64,000 nucleotides of DNA, from positions 6,076,001-6,140,000 of the forward strand of contig JASJZC010000004.1 of assembly GCA_037178855.1 (NCBI GenBank), in the 5' to 3' direction. Origin of the DNA: Oscheius sp. JU75. Taxonomy: Eukaryota; Nematoda; Chromadorea; Rhabditida; Rhabditidae. Shown piece by piece: positions 32,087-43,242 of the stretch. Positions within the stretch are counted from its first letter, which is position 1, and the number at the start of each line of letters is the position of its first letter. The notes beneath the pieces were generated by a model. It had not been told where the DNA came from, made no database searches, and saw nothing but the letters and a program-made list of their open reading frames with translations. The position numbers and the translations under genes were made by a program.

Positions 32087-34661
32087 TTATTGGTCCTCAT
32101 CATTTGGTTCGATTAACGGAGCTGTGTCCTCCCGCTTAAACATTGCGCCATACAGTTTTCTTCCTACAACAAGCAACAGAAGGAATATCAGAGCCAGAAC
32201 CAGGGACAATATCATAACCACAAAGATGAGATAACTAGGAATTTGTCCTGGTGAGTGCAACCACTTTTCGGTGAGACTTGTCGTGTTTGAGAATTCCAAT
32301 CCAACGGAAGCGTATCCCTTTCGCAGGTTTATTTCCGTAGCATCTTAAACCATCAGAGGCAAGAAATATAACAGGTAAAACCTCCCAAGTGCCAGATCCC
32401 ATATCGATAATCCGAAACGTTGTATCCGTCGGTCCAAATTTTGTAGCCTGCGCTGTTTAGTGCCCATGTCAAACCAAATGCAAATAGAGTGCGCTTCCTG
32501 CAATAATAAAGTAAGTTCGTTTTGAAAACATGGACTAACGCGATGCCAGGGTATCCGACAATTGAATTGATGACTGTTATATTCTGGTAGTTGAAAGTCG
32601 GAAGCACGTAGAAGTAGTTATTTGTTACATGAGGGTTCTGTAGCTGGAGTACAACGTTGTAGTCTGAAAATTGGTTGGTAGTTTAAGTGGAAAAGAAGAC
32701 TAACTGATTTGTAAAAGAAGTGTACTGTTGATAGTGACGTTGACGGCTAAGCAGGTAGCAATTCTGAAAGCCGTTTTACAAAGTTGTAGTACATCTCAGT
32801 CAGAACAGGACTCTGTCGGTTGCAGCATGTTACATAAAAAGCGAGACGTTACCTCGCCGGCATGAAGGCGTAATCAGAGCGTCGAGTAAAAGAGAAAATT
32901 CTCAACATCACTCACCTTACAACGCCCGTGACGACATTAATTTCTGGAGACTTCGAAGTGAATATCGTTATGTCGACAGTCTTGTTGGGATACTTCTCCT
33001 GCATTTTTGGAAAGATTCTCCCTATGCAGATTTCAAAAGTGCCACATCTAAACCCATTTATTCTGTTGGTCAAACAAAGAAGAAAAAACTACGTTGTTCT
33101 GAGGTAGTCTTTAACTTCTGGATCTGTTGAGTTGACACAGTACCAGAGACTTCTGGATTCGTGAGAAGCCTTCAGTAGACATTGCGCCACGGGCTCTGAG
33201 AAACCAACCGACAGCATTTTCGAGTCGGAACTGACTAAAAAAATTCGTCTATACAGTTTCCCAGCAGCCTCTACCCATCTTTGATTCGAAATTCGCCTTG
33301 CATGTTTGTCCCTTTCCATAATGGAAAGCAATATCAGCTGTCACTTCCAGAGCTTTTCTGCAGGCCAGCAAGATAAGAGAGGAAGACCGAAACACTCACT
33401 GAGCGGGTTTTATCTTCAATGCTCCGTATTCAACAGTGAAAATTTTCTGGCGATCTTTGGTGACAGGGAAGAGCCAGCTATTAAAGATGCTGATCTTTTG
33501 AGCAGTAATTTTGCAGGCCTAGAAAGTGAAAAAAAAGATGTAAAGATGATTATTAGTGACAGGGGTCCTTTTTTGTGCTTTAATAGGTATCATGCTTCAA
33601 AAACTCACTCTGTCATTGAAGGCCCGTCGAAAAGTCCTTCCCACTTCTCCAGCGAATAACTGTTTGGCGATGTGAATTGCAATTCCACCATGGACACGCC
33701 TGAGACACTCTGTTAACAATAATCCTTAGACGGGTGGTTGACTTTACCCCTGCGTTTCTTGAATCCGTCTATTTACCCCCGCAGGGAAAAAGCGACCGAT
33801 CGGAGGGGGTAAAGACACCTTTTTCGGCCATAACATCCCTACCAGGGTTTTGGGTACAAGGGGCTAGGCTGTGCAATATTCTTCAATTCTTCATAAGACC
33901 TTCTATTCTTTTAGGATCTCCGAATCTTTTTAAGACCTCTGATTCTGCACTACGACCGGTTTGGAATTTTATGACCGAAAAAGATGACTTTCCCCGGTCG
34001 CTTTACCCCCGCGGGGGTAAAAAGACCATTTCCAGAGACGTGGCGTAAATTGACCCCCCCCTTCCCTCCGTAGACCACTAACTGAACGTCCAGGGCACCG
34101 AGAACTGCTTTACATGACGCGACTTCGGCCTCTCCTGTTATGTTGCTCGCTCGCAAACTGATAGCGGTATTTAAGCCGCCCAATAAGAGCTCTACATCTG
34201 CACCAATCTTTCCCTATTGAGAACTATCATAAAAAAATATTATTCATGTAATACCAGCGGAACTTTGATGACTATGTGACAGCGAGTTGTGATCATACCG
34301 CCTTGGGTAGTCACGTTAAACATCCCATTGGAAACGGAAGTGCTGACCCTGAAACGTCAAGAAGTATTTTTTTTTCTAAGCGCGATTCTACTTTGGTAGT
34401 TGGACGGTGCGCCAATCGCAGTTTCTTACATGGTTCCCACCAACTTTATAGTCTACTTTCCATGTTCGAATGGCATTTTCGGCCTGAAATCTATTCAAGA
34501 TGGGAGCAATTGTTATCGGAGAGAACGCTGACAAAAAGACCTACAACTTCTCTACCAATCTCTGTAAAAAGATTTAGTCCGTCCTCGTCTATTCTTGCTG
34601 ATAAAGAGGAAGCCAAACTAGATCCAATCAAAAAAGCAGCTGTCGCATAAAAAATCAGCAT
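32087..34661 (-). CDS. BPI/LBP/CETP-like lipid-binding protein with C-terminal membrane anchor
   Basis: ATG 34661 starts a signal peptide (MLIFYATAAFLIGSSLASS). Exons then give ENAIRTWKVDY, KIGADVELLLGGLNTAISLR with CKAVLGALDVQLV, VHGGIAIHIAKQLFAGEVGR, LYRRIFLVSSDSKMLSVGFS, FEICIGRIFPKMQEKYPNKT with DITIFTSKSPEINV, and NVTINSTLLLQIS. This order matches the two-barrel BPI/LBP/CETP fold, whose members bind lipids or lipopolysaccharide. The last exon encodes a single membrane helix (YLIFVVMILSLVLALIFLLL) and an acidic tail, TAA 32087. AATAAA overlaps the stop region. The anchor is unusual for a family that is normally soluble. Exon ends are approximate. Confidence 0.65.
33737..34052. mobile_element. 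MITE with inverted repeats, in an intron of the BPI-like gene
   Basis: The left arm (TTTACCCCCGCAGGGAAAAAGCGACC, GGGTAAAGACACCTTTTTCGG) mirrors the right arm (CCGAAAAAGATGACTTTCCC, GGTCGCTTTACCCCCGCGGG). No coding capacity. Its edge abuts the exon encoding LDVQLVVYGG, and the apparent GT donor lies at the element boundary. Confidence 0.65.
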
Positions 34662-34665
34662 GATT

Positions 34666-35660
34666 GAGACTGCCTATCAGTTAAATAGCAAAGACAACAG
34701 ACTGCGTTCTTTATCTTATTGACAGCTCGTAGCAATAGAGCAGTTTTTTGTTTTCTAACCGCTTTGTTCTTTGAGTCATGGCTTGACTGTCCGAGTATAA
34801 AGAGATTGAGATGGTACAAAAAAACTTTATCGAGAAACCTGTGGTGTCGCATCTGAACTATGAAATCGCGGTGTCTGTGGTTGACTGTTTCTATGTTTGT
34901 CCGTGGCCACGAAACAAAAGCAAAGCAAAAAGCTATACATTGTGTTGTAAATTGTTGCAAACTAATTGAGTGGGGGCAATAACTCAGGAAGGTGACGACG
35001 AATTCTGTTGCTCACGGGTAGAGACAATAAGACTGAGAGACTGAGAGACACAGACAGGGAGACAGGGAAACCGAGAGACATAGGGAGACAGAGGGGCAGA
35101 AATAGAGAGAGGGGCAGGTTTTGCTTCTTTACCTTTGTGACAAGTACGTTACTAGAAACATGTGTTCCGAAAGTGTAAATTCAGAATTTCGGTTGTACCA
35201 AACAGTATTGTGCGTGTTTATACGTAATTCGTTTTTTGACATGTCACTTGCACCGTGCGAGCTGTTTCACGGCCGCTCAGTTTCCACCACTGTGCAAATT
35301 TAAAAGTAAATCTCTCGATCTGACTGTGAAGAAATAAATTTGCGAGATGTTTTTAATCATATCTAGCCACCTAATGTGCAAAAAGTTTTCTGATTTGGAA
35401 GAAAAACGCATTTTTTACGCGCCAATACTTATCGGCCACCCTGTAGTTCCTGTTTTGAGGATGGGACCGAGCAATGCGCGAAGCAGCAGGATGGGGTCAG
35501 CAGCCGCTGTGCCGAGGGATGGTGAGTTAGACTTGTCTTCTTCTTTTTCTAATCAGACTGTTCAGAAAAACAGCTATTGGAAGTCCTCGCCTGTGTGTTA
35601 CCACCAGTCCGGTACCAGCCCGATGTGCCTCAACAAGAACATTTTGAAATAAATCTAATA
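34666..35660. other. Intergenic, no supported gene
   Basis: Holds a reverse copy of the dispersed repeat (about 34860-34965) and a GAGACA purine array (35022-35115). No gene is seen. Confidence 0.4.
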
Positions 35661-35662
35661 AT

Positions 35663-35752
35663 GAAGCATCTGGAGCCAGCTGGGCTTCCTCGGTCTCGTC
35701 TCTCTATGAGTCTCAGTCCTATGGGATGCAGGAATGCATTCACGATCATCAA
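35663..35752 (+). repeat. 90-bp direct duplication, copy 1
   Basis: AAGCATCTGGAGCC...GCATTCACGATC is nearly identical to 36174-36260 (four differences or so), about 0.5 kb apart. Confidence 0.75.
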
Positions 35753-36173
35753 TTTCTTGATGTTCTGAAGTAAATGTCGTCCTTTTCTTGATCACAGGAA
35801 CTTCTTCTGGTTTCTGGACCTACTTTCTGGAGGCCGCCAATATATTTTTTTTAGTATCTGTGGCAGTGTCCCGCAACAGATATGAACGGACCGTCGAAAA
35901 ACGAGAAAATTGTTTTCGCTACAAGAAGGCTCACAAATTTCAGACTTTCATCAATTAGTAAGTCACACTAAAAACTGTCAAAGTCTGCGATTTCAGGTCC
36001 TGAAACTGGTGGCGCCGTCTTGGTTGCTTGCATACAACTTCGGCCTCACGATGACTGGTTGGGACACGGTGAAGATTTTTTCTAGTTATCTTGCTCCGCT
36101 GGCTCGCTAACCCCTTTAACATGGCCCAGATCCACTTGAACATCGCCCTCAACATGGCGGCCGGATTTCTGAG

Positions 36174-36520
36174 AAGCATCTGGAGCCGGCCGGGCTTCCT
36201 CGGTCTCGTCTCTCTATGGGTCTCAGTCCTATGGGATGCAGGAATGCATTCACGATCGGGTATATCACGAGGCCAACGGACGCTTTGTACCGATCAAGAT
36301 GGATCGAATGTACAGGATCCGCTGCTTCTCTACGTTCAACCCTTGCAAGCGCTGGCTCTTCCGGAAAATGAGAACTTCGAGAATAGGACCCGGGCTAGTT
36401 CCGAGCAACCCAGATACGAACACTCTCAGACTAGCCTCCACTTCGTCTCTCCGCTCTTCTGTTCCTAGCAAACTGCTCTATTTCAGAACCTGCAGTCACC
36501 CGATTTTGACACAAACTTGA
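36174..36520 (+). pseudogene. Unknown gene fragment containing both local duplications
   Basis: Contains copy 2 of the 90-bp duplication, then a frame reading ECIHDRVYHEANGRFVPIKM, DRMYRIRCFSTFNPC and SRIGPGLVPSNP. The latter part is duplicated at 13752-13870. The composition looks protein-coding. I do not recognise a family, and no complete gene can be assembled. Confidence 0.35.
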
Positions 36521-36914
36521 CAAGTCCTGACAGATCAAACCCCGATTTTGAATTGACAAGTTTCAAAGAAAAAAAGGGACATGATCCATCTAGATCCTCC
36601 GTTTATTCAGCTTTTTTCTGATATTTGACCAGTTCTTAGGCATTTCCAGTGTCTCTCTATCTCTCTGTCTCTTCGCGTTCCCCCAAGATCAGCCAAAGAG
36701 TCAAGTATCAAAAGCCTCTGCTGGAACCGTCAGTTGGCTTGTGTGCACGACCCCTGCCTTGAAAAATGGGCTCTTTCAGACCTGAGAAATTGCTTTACAG
36801 CTGGAGAGGCTGTGAACATTGGCTGATTAATTGTTGTGTGTGGACACGAACGACAGTTTGCAACAGCAAGAGAGACGAAAATACTTTATTTATTACGAAT
36901 ACATTAAAGTATAT

Positions 36915-37786
36915 TTAGTTCTGAAGATGAGTGTTGATGAGTCCCTGGACGGTGGAGCCTGAAAATATATGTGATTTGGATTGTTTTCACAGAGCATTTT
37001 TTTTTTTGCATTTTAAATGTTTTAAATACCGCCAAAACAAGTGATTACGGTAGCTTGAAAGATACAGTTGGGTAGCGAAAAGCGCGGGAAGTTCAAATAC
37101 TTTTGGATATTTTTGATTGAGTTTGGCAGAAAAGCGCATTTTTCCAAAGGCTCACTGTTGACAGCCTTGGAGAGCATGGGAAACTGGGTCTTGAACTCCT
37201 CCTTGGCCTCGTTGGACAGCTTGTTGAAGGCGTCGAAGTGGGCCTTGACCTTGTTCTTGAGTTCCTCAAGAGAGGGCTTGGTACCAGCCAGGTACTGACG
37301 GTGAAGTTCACGTCCTTCCTCGAAGATCTAGAGATTGGAACATGAGAGACTGGGAGAGTGGGAGACAGACAGGCAGAGAGACAGAGAGTAAGAGATAAGT
37401 AGAGAGATCAGAGAGACAAAGAGACAAAGAGAAATACACAGAGACAAAGAGACAGGTAGTACCTTCTGAACGAATTCCTTGGCCTCAGTTCCCAGAGCAT
37501 CAAGCTTTCCCTTTACGTGCTCCTTCAGTTTGACGACCTTCTCGTGAAGAGATGGAGACTTCTCCTTCAGGGCAGCCAAGATCTCATCCTCATTCTTGAA
37601 ATCCTTGTGCTTCTGGGCGAGTTCCTTGAGGACGGCCTTCTCCTCGGCAGTGATTCCCTTCAGTTGGTCGGCGACCTCCTGAGGGATCAGAGACTTGTAT
37701 TCCTCCGGAATCTCATCGAAGTTCTCGATGGGAGCGGCAAGAACGGCACAGGCCAGGACGGCAATGACGGCAAGTTGACGGTACAT
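36915..37786 (-). CDS. Fatty-acid- and retinol-binding protein (FAR), 179 aa
   Basis: Exons: 37786-37463, 37327-37156, 36958-36915; phases agree and total 540 nt. The start follows a TTTCAG acceptor, as expected for trans-splicing. The signal peptide is MYRQLAVIAVLACAVLA. The mature protein is helix-rich and Lys/Glu-rich (ENFDEIPEEYKSLIPQEVAD, GITAEEKAVLKELAQKHKDF, SPSLHEKVVKLKEHV). FAR proteins are nematode-specific secreted carriers of fatty acids and retinol, and parasites release them into hosts. The first intron is almost entirely TGTCTC-type repeat. A TATATAAA box lies about 85 bp upstream. It sits head to head with the FAR gene at 39011. Confidence 0.93.
37345..37460. repeat. GAGACA/TGTCTC array filling the first FAR intron
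   Basis: Imperfect GAGACAGAGAGA, GAGACAAAGAGA and AGAGAGATCAGAGA units over about 115 bp of the 135-bp intron 37328-37462. Confidence 0.8.
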
Positions 37787-37870
37787 TCCTGAAATACAGC
37801 GGTTATGAATGAAGGTTACGGTAGGAGAAAAGAACTGGCGGAGGTGTTGTTTGTTGCGAACTGAGCTATC

Positions 37871-37878
37871 TTTATATA
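37871..37878 (-). promoter_or_regulatory. TATA box of the minus-strand FAR gene
   Basis: TATATAAA on the minus strand, about 85 bp upstream of the ATG at 37786. Confidence 0.6.
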
Positions 37879-38905
37879 CTAGTTTGAGGGAGAAAAATAA
37901 GAGTTGGAGAGACAGAGAGACAGTGCTGAAAATGAGGAGAGGCTACTTTGTGTTTTTATGAACGGCTGGCAACATCTGTGCCGAGGTTTGCCTCAGAACA
38001 AAGCCAGGAAAAAAACAAGAAGAACATTGCGTGACAAAGAGACAGTGATACTGAATGGTAACCTTGCTTTCTTGACCATTGAAACAGTCATACGTACTAT
38101 CTTCTCGTCCCACCGACACGATTCATTCAAAGCCTGTTTGCTTGGTAGCCATTTTCTCCCATAAAATGTTTCCTCTTTTCATCGTTACTACGAAAAGCCC
38201 TGACGGACCTGATCTTTTGTATGAGCTTCTCAGGGTTTCCCTTTCAGGATCAGACCATGGGCAGATGTCAGTTGGCTAGACGAGGTAAGAAAGTCCAGCT
38301 GTTCCTCTTGACTCATTGAGAAAAGAAACTCTCACAAACAGAAATAGCCTAACAGTTTATAGTTTACAGGCTTTCTCATATTGCCTTGGCGGACTTTGGA
38401 CCGGACTCTAAACAGCCGAATGTTTATCGGCAGGCCAGGAGGATGCAGTAACAGAATCAGTCAGAGAGAGAGAGAGAGAAAGCGACAGAGATCACAGCAG
38501 ATGTTACGAGATTTCAGATCGTGGAAGAGCTTGGAAAAACATAACGGGAAAATATGTGATACTGTCACTGCCGTTGTTACTGTCTCTCTGTCTCTTTGGC
38601 AATCTCAAAATTTTTGTGACTGTCTCTTTCATACACTCCTGTCACCATTCCCAAACCTCAATCATTTTCTTCTCGTCTCAACTTTTTCCTTCTCTGACTA
38701 ACCGTCAACCTTTGGCTCCTCACCGGCAGCTGCAGGCTCAAGCCATAAATCGAGAGAGTCACATTCTTCTAGACATCTTTACACTTTTGGGTTGTGCACT
38801 TTGTGCTCATGTCTCTCCTCTTCGGTCGCTCTCTCTCTCTCTGTCTCTCTCTTCGGTCAGCCTTCTGACCCCGCCCCGTTATCTAACCCTCCCTCCGCGC
38901 GCCAC

Positions 38906-38913
38906 TATTTAAG
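38906..38913 (+). promoter_or_regulatory. TATA-like box of the plus-strand FAR gene
   Basis: TATTTAAG, about 100 bp upstream of ATG 39011 and followed by a GC-rich leader ending in CTTTCAG. Confidence 0.5.
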
Positions 38914-39010
38914 AGGGGCCAGAGGGCAGTTGGATAGCAGTCCAAGGGCCTCACAGTTCCTCTCTCTTCCCCTTCTCCCAGCCACAACACAAATTTCCGT
39001 CTTTCAGGAA

Positions 39011-40027
39011 ATGTTCCGTCAACTTGCCGTCGTTGCCGTCCTGGCCTGTGCTGTTCTTGCCGCTCCCATCGAGAACTTCGATGACATTCCCAACGAGTAC
39101 AAGGGTTGGTTCAGTGGTGTCTCACTTCCACAACCTCGGCTTTCAGCTCTGATCCCGACCGAGGTCGCCGAGCATCTCAAGTCCATCACCGCCGAGGAGA
39201 AGGCCGTTCTTAAGGATCTCGCCAAGCAGCACAAGGACTTCAAGAACGAGGATGAGGTTGGTTTTTCAATTCTTTTTGAGGTCTGTGTTGAATCTCTAGT
39301 CCTTCAAACCTTTTGTGTAACCTCTAGTCTATGCAAACTGACTGGTGAAGATCATACAACTTCAAATTGTCAATGCTCGACCATGCTTTGCGTCCAACTT
39401 TTGAATTTCTTGTTCTGAAATATTCTGCAAAGATGTAGTTTAAAAAATAAAAAAAAATTAAAACTACACCTTTGCAAAACATCGCTCGATCCAAATATCG
39501 AATCGTGAGGCCTGGCAAAACGTCAAGTGGCTTTAGAAGTTTTTCGGCGCGACGCTTGCGGTCAGCTTCTGGTGCACAGAACTTATGGATTTTTGGTAGC
39601 CAAAATAGTCTTTGAATGGTGCAGGAAATTGCTAAAACGTTTATTTTCAGTTCCTGGCCGCCCTGAAGGAGAAGTCCCCCTCCCTCCACGAGAAGGCCGT
39701 CAAGCTCCACGCTTTCGTTAAGGCTAAGGTTGAGAAGCTCGGCCCCGACGCCCAGAAGTTCGTCAAGGAGGTAATTTCCCATAGTTTTCTATCTCAAAAT
39801 TCAATTTTCAGATCCTCGAGGACGGACGTACCATCCACCGTGAATACCTCGCCGGAAACAAGCCTTCTCTCGAGGACCTGAAGACCAAGGCCAAGAAGCA
39901 CATCGAGGCCTACCAGAAGCTCTCCGATGAGTCCAAGGCCGAGTTCAAGGAACACTTCCCCATCCTCTCCGGACTTGCCCAGAACGAGCAGATCAAGACC
40001 CTCGCCGAGAAGTACCTCCAGGCTTAA
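39011..40027 (+). CDS. Fatty-acid- and retinol-binding protein (FAR), 179 aa
   Basis: Exons: 39011-39104, 39147-39256, 39651-39770, 39812-40027; total 540 nt, the same length as its neighbour. The signal peptide is MFRQLAVVAVLACAVLA. Conserved blocks: ENFDDIPNEYKALIPTEVAE, SITAEEKAVLKDLAKQHKDF, SPSLHEKAVKLHAFVKAKV, then REYLAGNKPSLEDLKTKAK. TAA at 40025-40027, with an ATTAAA signal soon after. The VKE/ILED junction is in the same place as an intron of the 36915-37786 gene. The other introns differ, so the pair diverged by intron gain or loss. The 394-nt third intron contains a hairpin (39425-39480). The secreted lipid-carrier role is known for the family. Confidence 0.94.
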
Positions 40028-40852
40028 ATGCGGTGATTAAACCTAATTTTGTGCCTTCTGAAATGAATCATTTCATCTCTCTGCCTGTTACTGGATGTGT
40101 TCTGCGAGAAGGACCCATAGAAAAACCCTTCTTCCAACGATTTCAGGAGTAAACCTGCTTGTACGTCTAGTCATTATACAATCTTTCAATTGAAAAACGC
40201 ACAAGTTGATGTAGGATGAACGAAGATGGACTCAAAGAAAAAGCAAAGCTGGAATGAAAAAGACCCCCAAGCTAAATTTATGTCTACTATGACAATATAC
40301 TGCTTTGAATTCTAAACTAATGGTAAAGGCTCACCAATAAACTATTCTGAATGTCCTAGGAAGCCGTCATATCCCATGGATAGCTCATGCTACCGAAAAT
40401 ACCATGTTTTCGAGCCATAGCAGCACGGGACATAATTCAACTTACCAGCATACGCTGTTTTCGAAGATCAATCGATTTACAGACTGTTAGATTTCATCAG
40501 ATAAAAGTGTGAAAGGTCAGAGATCCTGTAGGAGTCAGTATTACAACTGTGTCCAATACTTTTCAGTTAAGTTCGGACTGACATCCAAAGTTACAAAGAG
40601 ATCAAAACTTTTACTTTATGTTCGGTTTCCGAGACTCTGACTGACTGGACTTGGCTGCTGTAATGCGCTATAAGCTGCCCGAATGGATGCCTTGATAGCC
40701 ACAACTGACGCTCTTGACCGATTAATCACGGCTTAAGAGTGTAAGTGAGAGAGATGGAGAAGAGTCAATCGTCAACATGTTAGAGAGGGACCCATTTTCC
40801 ATTGTGGATTCAGGATAACATTATGAACAAGGATGTGATGCGAGTTTCGAAC

Positions 40853-41985
40853 ACAGTTCATCAGCCGCCCCCTTGTTAGCCTAGCTGGATGTGAAACATG
40901 GCTGTGACAACGAGTTGACTATAAAAGAAGACCGTCGGCCAACAATGACATCCAGCTCAACCCACTTCCTCTTACAATTCATTCGTTTTCAGAAAATGAT
41001 GCGCCTCACTCTTGCGGTCCTCATCGTGGCAGCTGTAGCAGCCCAGGGCAGCTCTCCAGTGCCCACAACCCCATCTCGTGTTCGTCGTCAGGCTCCAGTC
41101 GAAGGAGCTGCATCTGGATCCCCTCCTCCTACCACCGGTGCCCCTCGCCCGCGTCGTGAAGCTCCAGTTGATGGATCTTCTCCCCTCCCTGAGACTGGAG
41201 CTCCTCGTCAAAGGAGATCTGCCCCAGTTGGAGGTTCCTCTCCCGTTCCTAGTGCCCAGCTTGTCGAAATCATCGAAGGATCTTCTCCTGTTCCCAGTGG
41301 AGCTCCTCGTCAACGCAGAGCTGCCCAGGGAGTGTCTTCTGCTGCTCAAGGATCTACTGTAGCTGCCCGTCAGCGCCGTGAGGCTCCAGTCGAGGGATCT
41401 TCTCCTGTTCCTACTGGACCCGCCCGTGCTCGTCGTGCTGCTCCCGTTCAAGGATCTTCTTCTGCTCCTTCCGGATCTGTTCAGCAGGAAACTACTGGAG
41501 CTGCTCGTCAACGTCGTCAGGCCCCAGTTGGCGGATCTTCCCCCAAGCCTTCCGGATCTCCCTGTCATACCGGCAGACCATCTTCACCCCGTCCATCTGG
41601 CTCTCCTGGTAGCCCACCTCCTACCACCGGAGCTCCTCGTCTTCGCAGGGCTGTCTCAGCTCAAGGATCTTCTGCTGCTCCTTCTGGATCTGCCGTTCAG
41701 GGAGCTTCTGGGGCTCCTCGTCAGCGTCGTGAGGCTCCAGTCGAGGGGTCTTCTCCAATGCCTGAGACTGGCGCTCCCCGTCAGCGCAGAGCCGCGGGAG
41801 CTTCTGCTGTCCCCTCTGGAGCTCAAGGAACTACCGTAGCTGCTCGTCAGCGTCGTGAAGCTCCAGTCAAGGGATCTTCTCCTGTTCCTACTGGAGGACC
41901 TGTTCGTGCTCGTCGTGCTGCTCCCGCCAAGGGATCCTCTGCCGCCCCATCTGGCCAGCAGGGAGCTACTGGCGCTGCTCGTCAA
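40853..41985 (+). repeat. Left arm of a 1133-bp inverted repeat
   Basis: Matches the inverse of 44666-45798 with no length difference and no mismatch seen in the stretches compared. Position x pairs with 86651-x. It spans promoter, leader, trans-splice-like acceptor and nearly all of the coding region. Confidence 0.93.
40919..40927 (+). promoter_or_regulatory. TATA box of RXRR polyprotein gene 1
   Basis: CTATAAAAG, about 70 bp upstream of ATG 40996. Mirrored exactly at 45724-45732. Confidence 0.65.
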
Positions 41986-42027
41986 CGTCGTGCCGCCGCA
42001 GGAGGATCCACCACCCCGGCTATGTAG
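40996..42027 (+). CDS. Secreted Ser/Pro/Gly-rich protein with 13 RXRR sites (candidate polyprotein), copy 1
   Basis: 343 aa. The start is ATG 40996, directly after GTTTTCAG (40985-40992), which looks like a trans-splice acceptor; the in-frame ATG at 40891 lies upstream of it and near the TATA box, so is not used. The signal peptide is MMRLTLAVLIVAAVAAQG. The rest is units of 15-45 residues such as EAPVEGSSPVPTG, each ending in RVRR, RPRR, RQRR, RARR or RLRR: thirteen in all. RXRR is the furin/kexin consensus, so the likely product is a set of short peptides beginning (E/Q/S/A)AP(V/A). Only one Cys. It ends RRAAAGGSTTPAM. No known family. A cuticle, mucin-like or antigenic role is equally possible. 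Confidence 0.8.
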   Translation: MMRLTLAVLIVAAVAAQGSSPVPTTPSRVRRQAPVEGAASGSPPPTTGAPRPRREAPVDGSSPLPETGAPRQRRSAPVGGSSPVPSAQLVEIIEGSSPVPSGAPRQRRAAQGVSSAAQGSTVAARQRREAPVEGSSPVPTGPARARRAAPVQGSSSAPSGSVQQETTGAARQRRQAPVGGSSPKPSGSPCHTGRPSSPRPSGSPGSPPPTTGAPRLRRAVSAQGSSAAPSGSAVQGASGAPRQRREAPVEGSSPMPETGAPRQRRAAGASAVPSGAQGTTVAARQRREAPVKGSSPVPTGGPVRARRAAPAKGSSAAPSGQQGATGAARQRRAAAGGSTTPAM

Positions 42028-43070
42028 ATCCTTACAAATTTCGAATGAACATGAGAATTATATGACTTCTTAATTTACCTTATTTACTCGTCTCGCGTAT
42101 TAATGGCTCGTTCAAAGCGGGTCAGTTAGAAGATGTTGCCCCTGTCAGTTACACTGCGCGGCAGCTGCTCCGTTCGTGTTCATCTCGTGGCCCCGGAGAG
42201 GCGAGAAAAAAGAGCGCCAGCTACACATCACTACCACTCTAAGCACTCGATTTACTCCACCGTCAGCCAATTTTTATTTTTATGATTCTACTTTCCATTT
42301 TGAGTAAGCTTTATGTGCCTGCGCTTTGTAAAACTCAAAAGCTCTGCATTTTGCCTCTTAAGAAAAGTGTCCTCGTAAAAAGGCTGGCATGTCTCTTCAA
42401 GATCAAAGACTCTTAGAAGAATCGTATGGCAGCCGTCAATTAGGCCTCATTGGGACAGAGGGCATCTGCCGCCCAATTTTCTTCACAGGTGTCCCCTCAA
42501 GGATTATCCGGGCTCCAATGGACCGTTACTTCTCGAGACACACACGAGTAAGCCATGCTCTGTTTGTTATTAAGCCTGTTTGTTATTAAGCTTAGTTCTA
42601 TTGTCTTAAGTCAACACTGGTCAGACACCTCCTCCCACTACGCGACATGACCCGGTCGGATCGATCTGACCATTGGCAGCTATCACTATGTGGCAGTGGA
42701 CAATTATCTGTCGGGGCCATTCCCTTTTGTTTTCACTTGCCTATAATTTAGATAGTATGTCTCCACTCTCGTGCTCCCGTTCTGTCTCTTCTCTTTTTCA
42801 CTATGCTCATAAATCCTGGTGGCCACCCCCAGCAGCAGCACTCTCGAGGGAATAAGAAGCGTCGCGCTCCTGCTGGACAGCCGTAAAGTATGAGCTGTCC
42901 CCTTTGGCAGGCCATTCCCTTTTTGCTTCCTAGATGTTTCTTTTTTAACATACATTTTTTATTGGACCTGTGAGTTCGTTAATCCGTACGGTGTGCCCCC
43001 AAGGCTCTCAAAGCGCACGCCACAAAAGTTCCTGGGTTTTCTATCTCAGAGTTAAGTTTGCCAACTAATA
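42028..43070. other. Palindrome spacer, first part; no supported gene
   Basis: Short frames only. No gene, RNA or repeat recognised. Confidence 0.4.
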
Positions 43071-43242
43071 TACCGTATTTCTTCTAATATAAGCACCGAT
43101 TCCGAAGTTCTGCGAAGTTGTAGAGCAGATCACGAGCTACAACTTTGCAGAACAGCAGAAAGTCAGAAAAAGTCGTCTTGACCCGCGAATAATTGCGTAT
43201 TTCTTACGTAAGGGGGTGCTCATATTAGAGCTTTTACGGTAT
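43071..43242. mobile_element. 172-bp MITE
   Basis: Ends TACCGTATTTCTTCTAATAT and the inverse of CATATTAGAGCTTTTACGGTA, flanked by TA. An internal hairpin GTTCTGCGAAGTTGTAG / CTACAACTTTGCAGAAC lies at 43108-43155. Non-coding. Confidence 0.7.

Noticed and set aside
40891-40995. N-terminal extension of the RXRR protein from ATG 40891 (and its mirror 45760)
   Set aside because: It lies upstream of the TATA box and trans-splice-like acceptor, and would place a charged segment before the signal peptide.
40972-41568. Long antisense and out-of-frame reading frames in the RXRR arms
   Set aside because: By-products of the repetitive, GC-rich codon pattern. No start context, signal or family.
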